From Azolla caroliniana (lineage: Eukaryota; Polypodiophyta): a stretch of DNA of 64,000 bases. The stretch lies in NCBI GenBank assembly GCA_043228905.1, contig JBHGNT010000006.1, positions 16,802,001 through 16,866,000 on the forward strand, given 5' to 3'. Made by a program: the position numbers and the translations under genes. The notes below the pieces were generated by a model, which had not been told where the DNA came from, did no database searches, and saw only the letters and a program-made list of their open reading frames with translations. The first letter of the stretch is position 1, and each line of letters starts with the position of its first letter. Shown here one piece after another: positions 22,312 to 31,499 of this stretch.

Positions 22312-22784
22312 TGTCATGATAACAGTCACATCATGCATCGAAAGGATCATGACACTCACATTATGACTCGAAAGGATTTGAACCCACGACCTTGTTGTAC
22401 ACATGTCAAATCGTTAACCATTGTATTAATATTCTTATATGTATAGTCTCTAGAATATGAAATCTAATATCATAGGAATATTCTATATTACTCTACATTC
22501 TAGAATGACCTAGAATATTCTAGAGTGTTCTATACCACTAGAACCTTCTAGAATACTCTAGAGATCTTCTAGATTACTCTACATTCTCTAGGATAACCTA
22601 GAATATTCTAGAGAGTTCTCTATTACTTATAAATAGGGATCTACCACCCATCCCAAACCTAAATTGGTTCAACGCCATTTTGTAGCCTACTCTTTGTAAT
22701 CCATTTTACGCTTCAATATAATAATTCTCTTTCAATTATCCCTCTATCTCTTTTTCTCTCTCTTTCTCTCTCTCAGTCTTGACA
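22312..22784 (+). repeat. RLG-2 5' LTR (473 bp)
   Basis: Starts TGTCATGATAAC and ends CAGTCTTGACA. TATAAATA lies at 22628-22635. The stretch 22440-22620 is a run of imperfect TCTAGAATATTC-type repeats. A CT-rich tract closes the LTR. Confidence 0.93.
22364..22432 (-). other. tRNA-like sequence, antisense, in RLG-2 LTR
   Basis: The minus strand holds a B-box-like GTGGGTTCAAATCC and, upstream of it, an A-box-like TGGTTAACGATTTGACA. A D-arm stem GTTA/TGAC can form, and a partial T-arm stem. The acceptor stem and anticodon stem do not pair well, so it is not a functional tRNA. The same sequence is in the right LTR at 27680-27748. Confidence 0.45.
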
Positions 22785-22798
22785 GTTTGAACCAATTT
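22661..22798 (+). promoter_or_regulatory. RLG-2 self-priming pair (RNA 5' end and primer-binding site)
   Basis: AAATTGGTTCAA at 22661-22672 starts 33 bases after the start of TATAAATA, where the RNA 5' end is expected. TTGAACCAATTT at 22787-22798, three bases beyond the LTR's final CA, is its exact reverse complement over 12 bases. In the Tf1/sushi group the first bases of the RNA fold back on the primer site and prime reverse transcription. The same arrangement and spacing occur in RLG-3. The 5' end itself is inferred from the TATA position. Confidence 0.75.
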
Positions 22799-22872
22799 TT
22801 TTCCTTTCATCTCTTCGTCTTCCACAAACCCTAACAAGTTCTCTTCTTCCTTCTCCTCTCCCCTCATAAGCT

Positions 22873-23997
22873 ATGGAGTCCGTGAGCAAACAAGAATACA
22901 TGCGTGTTCTTTCTGAGCTCGACATGCTCACGAATAAATTTGTGGCATTAGAGCATGAGAATCAAAGGCTACTTGGAGATCTACAGCACGTGAGCGCCGA
23001 AAAAGCTCAACAATATGAAGAGTTATCACAGCGGGTTCATCAACTTGAGGCGACTATATTGTCATTACGAGAGCAAGCGTCGGGGGCTCAGAACTCCCCT
23101 AGAGAGCCAAAGATCAGCCTCCTTGCCAAGTTTGATGGTACGAGGTCTTTATTTCGAGGCTTTTTGAATCAAGTTCGTTTAGTTATTCAGCTACATCCCA
23201 ATCGGTATCCAACTGATGCTGCTCGTGTGGGATTAGTGGGAACTTTGCTATGCGGTACGGCGTTAGCATGGTTCGCACCACTTCTCGAGAAGAAATCACC
23301 ATTGCTGGAGGATTTCGAGGCCTTTGTTAAAGAGTTTCAAGCTAGTTTCGGAGACACCGACAGCACTAGGACAGCGATAAACAAGATTCGAAGGCTCCGA
23401 CAAGGAGATCGTCCCGCGTCGTCTTATGCAGCCGATTTCCGTCTCTTGGCATGCGATATCCCTTGGGATGAGGCAGCTTTAATGGATCAATTCCGTCAAG
23501 GTTTGAGAAATGATGTCAAAGATCTTCTTCTTACTTTCCCTGAAGATCCGAAGTCACTTACAGAAGCCATTAGTCGAGCTGTGCGATGTGATAATCGCCT
23601 ATTTGAGCGACGTTTTGAGCGCCAACAAATGTTACGCCGCCAACCTGAACAGACTTACGCTTCCGTAGTCGCAACGCCTCCACAAGTTTCTAGACCCATT
23701 ACAAGGGATGGCCCAACTCCGATGGAAATAGAGTCAACACAACGTTGTGGGCCGTTATCAGATGCTGAGAAGCAACGACGTCGAGCGCATCGCCTCTGCC
23801 TGTATTGTGGTGGTCCAGGACATATAGCTGTAAATTGTCCACATAAACCTAGGCGTCAAGTATACCAAGTAAGTGCCCATGAAAACCCTACATCGAGTTC
23901 TATTGTTACTTCTAATAACATAAATAAGCCTCATAGTCCATGTCATGAGAATAGATTCGATGTCTTGAGTCAATTAGAGGATGTGTTAAACGAGTAA
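22873..23997 (+). CDS. RLG-2 Gag
   Basis: A 374-residue capsid/nucleocapsid precursor that would assemble cytoplasmic virus-like particles. A probable coiled coil covers residues 20-70 (repeated LEHENQRLL and QRVHQLEATI stretches). A sushi/PNMA-type capsid core follows (FDGTRSLFRGFLNQV, LLEKKSPLLEDF, FGDTDS). The zinc knuckle CLYCGGPGHIAVNC is at 309-322. The frame is complete from ATG 22873 to TAA 23997. Pol follows in the -1 frame and overlaps the end, with a slippery GTTAAAC just before the stop. Gag looks functional. Confidence 0.9.
   Translation: MESVSKQEYMRVLSELDMLTNKFVALEHENQRLLGDLQHVSAEKAQQYEELSQRVHQLEATILSLREQASGAQNSPREPKISLLAKFDGTRSLFRGFLNQVRLVIQLHPNRYPTDAARVGLVGTLLCGTALAWFAPLLEKKSPLLEDFEAFVKEFQASFGDTDSTRTAINKIRRLRQGDRPASSYAADFRLLACDIPWDEAALMDQFRQGLRNDVKDLLLTFPEDPKSLTEAISRAVRCDNRLFERRFERQQMLRRQPEQTYASVVATPPQVSRPITRDGPTPMEIESTQRCGPLSDAEKQRRRAHRLCLYCGGPGHIAVNCPHKPRRQVYQVSAHENPTSSSIVTSNNINKPHSPCHENRFDVLSQLEDVLNE
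23985..23991 (+). promoter_or_regulatory. Probable -1 frameshift site GTTAAAC, gag to pol
   Basis: In the gag frame the bases read G TTA AAC GAG TAA. A -1 slip gives GTT AAA CGA and continues through VSPAKIGAIWLD straight into pol. GTTAAAC is a known slippery heptamer in other systems. RLG-3 keeps the same heptamer at the same place (50530-50536). Confidence 0.7.
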
Positions 23998-26900
23998 GTC
24001 CGGCCAAAATAGGAGCCATTTGGCTGGACCATCCTAGCTATGTAGAGTTAGTTCCTAGTCGTGGTTCCATTTCATCAAATCAAGTGAGTCGAGTTTTTTC
24101 AGCACAAGTCGAGCTTACCACATCTACATGTCATCGAGTCCTAGCCTCTGCCCTTCTAGATTCTGGAGCCAACTCTTGTTTCATGGATCGTGAATTTGCC
24201 TTGTCACAAAACATCCTCTTGAATAAGCTTCCCAACCCAGTAGCCGTAGGAGTCATCGATGGACGTCCCATAGCATCAGGAGATATTGTCGAGGAGTCCG
24301 AGCCAATTAGGATAGTTCTTGGCAATTTGGCAAGCCTAATCTCTTTCAATATTATTCGTAGTCCGGACCACCCAATAGTTCTAGGTCTCCCCTGGTTTGA
24401 ACTCCATAACCCGAAGATTGATTGGATGAAAAGAACAATTGAGGAGACTCGGGAAAAAAGCACAAATCCCGCATCCCTCTCTCCTACATGTGCTAATAGA
24501 TCCCCGGAGTTATCGCCCATCTCTTTACGACAGTTGCGGGAGGAATGGGGGAACGAGGCCATGTTCGTCTTCGCAATAGTAGCAACTCCATCATCCACTT
24601 CACGTGACGCGGATATTAAACTACCAGAGAAATACAAGGAGTTTTCAGATTTCTTTGATAAGGTGAAGGCCAATACATTACCGGAGCATCGGCCATACGA
24701 CTGCCCTATTGACTTACAACCAGGGAAAGAACCTCCATGGGGCCCAATTTATAATCTCTCCCCTGTAGAGCTAGAGACTTTGCGGGAATATATTGATGAG
24801 AATCTGGCAAACGGATTCATTCGGCATTCTAGATCCCCTGCTGGTGCACCCATCTTCTTCGTTAAGAAGAAGAATGGGACTCTTCGGTTGGTCGTGGATT
24901 ATCGAGGGCTAAACAAAGTGACTATCCGAAATAGATATGCTCTACCATTAATCCCGAATCTTTTGGAACGTCTCAGTGGTGCAAAATATTTCACGAAGTT
25001 GGACCTTCGCGGAGCATATAATCTAGTTCGGATTCGCCCGGGGGATGAATGGAAGACAGCTTTCCGCACTCGCTATGGACATTTTGAGTATACAGTGATG
25101 CCATTTGGTCTCACAAATGCACCTGCTGTTTTCCAACATATGGCGAACGATATTTTTCGAGATTTTCTTGATATCTTCACTATAGTTTACCTAGATGATA
25201 TTTTAATCTACTCAAAGACCCAAGAGGAGCATGATGCACATGTTCGTCAAGTACTGTGCCGACTCCGAGAATATGGTCTCTACGCAAAATTAGAAAAGTG
25301 TAGTTTCGGCCAGAATCAAGTGGAATTTTTGGGGTATGTTGTATCGTCAAATGGTATTGCTATGGACCCCATGAAGGTACAGACAATTTTAGAGTGGCAA
25401 ACGCCCCTTTCAGTGCGTGATGTGCAATGTTTTCTCGGGTTTGCAAATTTTTATCGAAAATTTATTAAAGATTATTCCAAGGTTGTGCTTCCGCTTACTC
25501 AGCTCACACATAAAGATCAACCATTTATATGGAGTTCAGATGCATCCGAGGCATTCGAAAGCTTAAAATGAGCATTTACAACGGCACCTATCTTAGCACA
25601 TGTCGACCCAACAAAACGCTTCATCCTCGAAGCCGATGCATCCGATTTTGCACTAGGGAGTGTCCTCTCGCAGACTGGAGATGATGGACAACTACACCCT
25701 GTCGCCTTTCATTCACGAAAGTTTGAAGCTGCAGAGATCAACTACGAGATCCATGACAAAGAGCTTCTTGCAATCGTGGATTCGTTTCAACAATGGCGAC
25801 ATTTCCTAGAAGGTTCTTTTCAACAGATCATTGTCTACAATGATCATAAGAACCTGACTTATTTCCAAAATGCTCGAGTCTTGAGTCGGCGACAAGCCCG
25901 GTGGGCGCAATTTTTGACTCACTTCGACTTTATCATCATATATCGCCCTGGGATGCAGCAAGGCAAAGCAGATGCTCTTTCTCGGCGCTCTTATATGGAA
26001 CTTCGTCCAGGGGAACCTGCTTTTGAGCATCAAAAACAAATCCTTTTGGGTCCTAATCGATTACGATTAATGGTAGTTAACACCATAACAGCTCTTGAAA
26101 ATTCCACTCTTCTTGATTCCATTCGAGATCATATGGCCACTGATGATTTCGTCAAGGATGTTTTGGATCATATCGTCCCGGATCGTGCTTCTTGCTCACA
26201 GTCGAAAAATCCTCGTAATGACTATTGTCAGTTCTATTGGCATGATGGTTTTCTATTTCGACAAAATTTATTGTATGTTCCTGATGGTCCCCCACGACTA
26301 CAAGTTTTGCAACATTGCCATGACTCACCAATGGCTGGTCATTTTGGAGTTCACAAGACTCTAGAATTAATTTCTCGACACTATTGGTGGCCTCGCCTTC
26401 GTCATTTTGTTGAGGAGTATGTTCGGAGTTGTGATATATGTTGTCGATCAAAGAATCCTCGTCACCGACCCTATGGCTTACTACAACCACTTCCCATTCC
26501 GGAAACACCTTGGAAGTCTATATCCTTGGACTTCATTACTGATCTCCCAGTTTCAAAAGGTTTTGATGCAATTATCACAGTGGTTGATCGATTTACCAAA
26601 ATGGCACATTTCTTGCCATGTACAAAGTCGATTACTAGTCAAGAGACGGCTGATCTCGTTATGCGGGAGGTATTTAAGCATCATGGTCTGCCAGATGATA
26701 TTATTAGTGATCGTGGTCCACAATTCATCTCAAAGTTTTGGAAGCACCTATTCAAACTTCTCCACATTTCAGTTAAGCTTTCTTCGGGCTATCATCCTGA
26801 AACAAATGGCCAAACAGAGTGTACCAACCAGACATTGGAACAATATCTTCGTTGTTTCATCAACTATCAACAAGATGATTGGGTTGCATTTTTGCACTTG

Positions 26901-27635
26901 GCGGAATTCGCTTACAACAACTCAGTCCATTCTTCTACAGGATATTCCCCATTTTTCGCAAATACGGGCTGTCATCCTCGATGGACGATGAATGCGCATC
27001 CAGAAGTTCCTACCAACCCTGCTGCCGAGGATCGTCTTAGTCGCCTCCAAGAAATTCAAGCTAACATTCTCCACAATTTGCACGATGCTCAATTTACACA
27101 CAAGAGGCTTGCCGATCGTCATCGTCTAGACTCCTCAAAAAAGTTCCGCATTGGGGATCATGTATGGCTTCTCCAACACAACATCAAGACCACTCGACCT
27201 TGCAGTAAATTGGATTACCAACGTTTTGGCCCTTACATGATCACTGGTAAGATAAGTGATGTTGCATTTCGTCTTGACCTCCCTCCGCACATGCATCTTC
27301 ATCCGGTGTTTCATGTATCCCTTTTGGAACCTTATACTACAAGTTCAATTCCGGGCCGTCTTACGACACCCCCACCACCTGTCGAGTTCTTGGACGGGCC
27401 TGAATTTGAAGTTGCTGCCGTTCTCGATTCTAAAATCGTGCGCAACAAGTTGTATTACTTGGTCGATTGGCTAGGCTATACCCCCAATGATCGAACTTGG
27501 GAACCTGCCACAAATCTTTCCAATGCTGCAGAACTCATCAATGCATTTCATCGCCAATATCCTTGTAAACCAGGTCCTAATACAAACCCTACGACCCGTG
27601 AGACGTGTCGTCGAAGAAGGGGGATAGTGTCATGA
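23985..27635 (+). pseudogene. RLG-2 Pol with chromodomain, one TGA
   Basis: Pol is entered by frameshift; the first ATG in frame is 24084. Order: protease (LLDSGANSCFMD), RT ([42 protein letters not shown] near 25187), RNase H (LEADASDFALGSVLSQ), integrase (HCHDSPMAGHFGVHKT with HHCC; DFITDLP, SDRGPQF and NGQTECTNQTLEQ for the catalytic triad), a GPY/F module, and a canonical chromodomain (FEVAAVLDSKIV, YYLVDWLGY, RTWEPATNLSNA). A TGA at 25569-25571 replaces the Arg expected after SLK in the tether before RNase H. Otherwise the frame is open to 27635, just inside the right LTR. The chromodomain would direct integration to modified histones. Confidence 0.92.
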
Positions 27636-28100
27636 TAACAGTCACATCATGCATCGAAAGGATCATGACACTCACATTATGACTCGAAAGGATTTGAACC
27701 CACGACCTTGTTGTACACATGTCAAATCGTTAACCATTGTATTAATATTCTTATATGTATAGTCTCTAGAATATGAAATCTAATATCATAGGAATATTCT
27801 ATATTACTCTACATTCTAGAATGACCTAGAATATTCTAGAGTGTTCTATACCACTAGAACCTTCTAGAATACTCTAGAGATCTTCTAGATTACTCTACAT
27901 TCTCTAGGATAACCTAGAATATTCTAGAGAGTTCTCTATTACTTATAAATAGGGATCTACCACCCATCCCAAACCTAAATTGGTTCAACGCCATTTTGTA
28001 GCCTACTCTTTGTAATCCATTTTACGCTTCAATATAATAATTCTCTTTCAATTATCCCTCTATCTCTTTTTCTCTCTCTTTCTCTCTCTCAGTCTTGACA
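27628..28100 (+). repeat. RLG-2 3' LTR (473 bp)
   Basis: Same length as the left LTR and no difference noticed on reading. Followed by CAGCA. Confidence 0.93.
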
Positions 28101-28105
28101 CAGCA

Positions 28106-29980
28106 TAGGCTAGGTCGGGCCGGGTCGCCGCCATTGCGTACATGATACGTCCTACGGCCGATGCGTAGGGCATGTTTCCATTAAGCTCTCTCTACTTGTC
28201 CGTTGAAGGAGAGTTTATGTCTGATAGTCGGATCGACATCGGAAGCGGTGTTGGTTTTGGCTTCGCATTTTCCATGTTGAAGTGCCTTAGCACCTTCTGG
28301 ATATAGTCGGACTGGGAGAGTCAGAGAGTCTTGGTTGTCTGATTTTGCTCGATCCTCATGCCCAGTATGTGATGGGCTTGTTCGAGTTCCTTCATCGCGA
28401 ACTTGTCGTGAAGGGTCCGCTTCAGCTTTCCAATCTCTACTTGATTTCTTCCTACAATTAGCATGTTGTCGACATATAGGATCAGGTAAATCCTAGACTC
28501 ATTGGCCAGTTGTCGAACATACATGCATGGGTCGAAGTCGGATCGACGGTATCCAAGCTTCTTGATGTAGGAGTCGAACTTCTGGTACCACATCCTCGGC
28601 GCGTGTTTCAAGCCATAGAGGCTTTTCTTTAGTCGACATACGAGGTGACTTTCCTCCCCTGTCATCGTGAACCCTGCCGATTGAGACATGTAAATGTCTT
28701 CTTCCAGATCTCCGTGTAGGAATGCCATCTTTACATCCAACTACACTAGCTCTAGGTCTTCTGTCGCCACAACTCTTAGTAGGAGTCTGAGGGTGGTCAT
28801 CTTGACAACTGGTGAGAATATCTCGTTGTAGTTGAACCCATGTTCTTGTTTGAACCCTTTCGCAACAAGCCGAGCTTTGTATTTGGGTTCTCTGAGTCGG
28901 ATACATATTTGTATCAGAAAACCCATTTGCAGGTTAGCGGCTTTCTTCCAGCTGGTAATTCAACCAACTCTCATGTCTGATTCTTGTGAATCGAGCCCAT
29001 TTTGGATCTCATGGCTTGAAGCCATATGTCGGTGTTCAGTGTGGCCATAGGTTCGTCATATGTGCCTAGTTCACCTGCATCAGTGTAGTTGACATAGTCG
29101 AGGCCCGATTGATAGAACATTGTCGGCCTTCGAGCTCGTCCAGATCTCTTGGGTGCCAAGATAAGTGGTTCCAATTCTTCGATCAGCTCTGTTGATTGAC
29201 CATTATTTGTTAAACCGTTTGTGCCATGAGTCTTGTTAGGTGACCTGCCCCCATGTTGGGATTTCAACGGTGTCATGGCGTTCTCCCCTATGGGCTTTGT
29301 CGACTCGGACTTGTTCCCAAATCGCATCTTGTTGACTTTTCTTTGTTCGACTCTTGTTGAATTGGCTCTATCTTTGATGGCTTTGTCTTCGAGTTCGACT
29401 ATTGGACTTGTTGCTGATTCGGAGTTGGCAGGTATATTATTCGCTTGTTCGAGTTCGACTGTTTATCGAGTCTCTAAGTCATCCTGGTGGGTCTGTCTTT
29501 CTACGACAACTCTATCATCTTCGAAGGATACCCTTTTACCAACTATTTTTTGTTGGTTCCGTTGAGAGAAGATAGAGTCTTTATTGAAGACTACATCACT
29601 GCTCCGGATCAGTTTCCGGTTCTCTAGATCCCATAGCCGGTAGCCGAAGTCCCCATCGGTTCCATAACCGAGAAATATGCATTTTGTTGCATGGGGTGCC
29701 AACTTGGTCCTTTTCTCCCTGGGGATGAACGCGTATGCTTCGCATCCCGATACACGGAGCCAATCGTAGGTCAGTTGTTTGCTTGACCATAGTGCATCTG
29801 GCACTTCGAGCCTGATTGCTTTCAACGGTGAAAGATTTGCGAGGTATATTGATGTCTACAATGCCTCGGCCCAAAACTCTAGATTCAGTCCGGCTTGTTG
29901 GAGGATTGCAGTCACCCTCTCCTGGATCGTTCAGTTGTTCCGTTCTGCCACTCCATTCTGCATGGGTGTGTAAGGAACGG
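28106..29980 (-). pseudogene. RLC-3 copia pol, decayed
   Basis: On the minus strand it encodes, from right to left: an integrase end (VPYTPMQNGVAERNN at the right edge), KLAPHATKCIFLGYGTDGD, a hinge, RT ([57 protein letters not shown]) and the approach to RNase H. The RT active site reads YVDN instead of YVDD. Several stops and shifts. The domain order resembles RLC-4. Its upstream half is missing because the RLG-N array begins at 29981. Confidence 0.85.
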
Positions 29981-30012
29981 TGTTGCGATATTCTGCAAGT
30001 ACGTGTAGGATC

Positions 30013-30846
30013 TGTTGGGAGACAGGTCCCTCCGGATGGGAAGGGGGGAAGATCAGTGACGATGAACAAATTCGGCCAAGGCCGATAGGCCGAGGCCGAA
30101 ACCGTATGAGGAGGACCCCGGCTACGGAGAGCCGGATGGTGTAGGCCCGGTTGAGGAGTACCCGGCTACGGAGAGCCGGATGGTGCAGGCCCGGTATGAA
30201 CCGGATGAGGAGTACCCAGTTACGGAGAGCCGGATGGTGCAGACTCGGCATGAACCGGATGAGGAGTACCCGGCTACGGAGAGCCGGATGGTGCAGGGCC
30301 GGTATGAACCGGATGAGGAGTACCCGGTTACGGAGAGCCGGATGGTGCAGACCCGGTATGAACCGGAGGAAGAGACCTATTCGTAAATATGTTTATGAGA
30401 GCCCATTGTGGCTATATTTGTAAATAGCCGAAAAGTCATATTAGTATAAATATGACTTAGGGCAAACTAATAGTTGGTCGTTGTTGTTACTTTTTCTTGT
30501 TGGTGCAAGAAGAAGAGAGAGCACGTAATAGTGTACAGAGAGAGAGAGAGAGAAAGAGGTCGTTGCCTCTGTTGTAACCACCGCCTGTGGCGAAGAGCGT
30601 GAGTCCGAGGTCGTTGCCTCCGAGAACTCACTATTTTGTACATTCATACATAGTGACAGTTTGCAGCCTGTGGGCTCCCGTGGTTTTTTCCCCTAGTTTG
30701 GGGTTTTCCACGTAAACCTCCTGTGTAGTGTGTGTGTGTGTATCTTCCTCTCCTTTGTATCGTGTTTTGTTTCCCGTTTTTCTGTGTGTCATTCTACGCT
30801 CGGTTGTGGCCGAGCGTTGCGCATAAGGAACGTTGGGTTCCCGTTA
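30013..30846 (+). mobile_element. Solo LTR of an RLC-1-related copia (about 811-834 bp)
   Basis: Starts TGTTGGGAGAC and shares with RLC-1 LTRs the CCCTCCGGATGGGA start region, the GTATAAATATGACTTAGGG promoter block and the GAGGTCGTTGCCTCTG block. The end is uncertain. CA at 30822-30823 (GTTGCGCA) is followed by TAAGGAACG, a copy of 29971-29979. GGATC at 30008-30012 recurs at 30847-30851. It has no internal coding region. Confidence 0.7.
30122..30370. repeat. 54-bp tandem repeat in the solo LTR, about 4.5 units
   Basis: The unit contains TACGGAGAGCCGGATGGTGC and CCGGATGAGGAGTACCC. It corresponds in place and core (GGAGCCGGATG) to the 28-bp array in RLC-1 LTRs but has a longer unit. Open frames across it are only the repeat read as protein. 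Confidence 0.88.
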
Positions 30847-31499
30847 GGATCTTAGGCAGGACCACAAGGGTCTTGGACTAGGGAGTAGAGGAGAAATGGA
30901 AGTTTAGCCCAAGAGGAGATGAGAAAGAATAAGACATAAACATAGAATAGAATAGATGGAGTCAAGATACACCCACAAGGCAAGAAGATCAACAAGCTAT
31001 ATTAAGAGTTCACAAAATATTACAACCAAGGCCGCATAGGCCACACCAAACGGTATAACAAAACCCTAACCGGATAAGCAAGTAAAGAAGATGAAGAAGA
31101 AACCCTAAACAAACCCTAAAACCGAAATGGGAAACCCTCGACCTAAGTTGTATATCTCTCTCCCTCAAAATAGGCAACCCCTTCCAAAGTGACCCCTCAC
31201 TCCCTTTTATAGTAGTAAGGGGTGAGGCACATTACAAGAGTGGTCAAACCCCCTTCTCCTTTCCAAAGGAGAATATTTGATCTCGATCTTGAGACCGTTG
31301 GCCATAACTCTCACTCCTCTAGCCATCCTATTCAATGCCCATTACTCCCTTCACTTATTCTTCACGTACCTCTATCTAGTCTACCAAGTGCACATCACAT
31401 TTACACTTAACAAACTCCGTGGAGCACCTTTAGCACCTTAGGTTAATGCCCTTCCCCTTTACATTTTGTTATCTTATTTTTATATACAAATGTACAAGT
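30845..31499 (-). repeat. RLG-N LTR copy 1 (main block)
   Basis: Near-identical to 40985-41643; only a handful of differences were seen. It contains a minus-strand TATA-like CTATAAAAGGGAGTG near 31200-31215. The LTR start is separated from this block by the solo LTR: 29981-30012 looks like the LTR terminus. The right end is not clear because the usual CTTCACGACA terminus is missing here. Confidence 0.7.

Larger units (their letters stand above)
22312..28100 (+). mobile_element. RLG-2, Tf1/sushi-like chromovirus with canonical chromodomain
   Basis: Two 473-bp LTRs (22312-22784, 27628-28100), separate gag and pol in a -1 arrangement, an integrase with a C-terminal chromodomain, and a purine-rich GAAGGGGGATAG before the right LTR. 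The target duplication is CGGCA/CAGCA (one mismatch) inside RLC-3. No tRNA primer site of the TGG type follows the LTR. Instead there is a self-priming site. Only one nonsense codon is seen. The equal LTR lengths and close LTR match indicate a recent insertion. Confidence 0.93.

Noticed and set aside
30151-30423. A frame encoding repeated GWCRPGMNRMRST-like peptides
   Set aside because: It is the 54-bp LTR tandem repeat (18 codons per unit) read as protein. No start context or other evidence.
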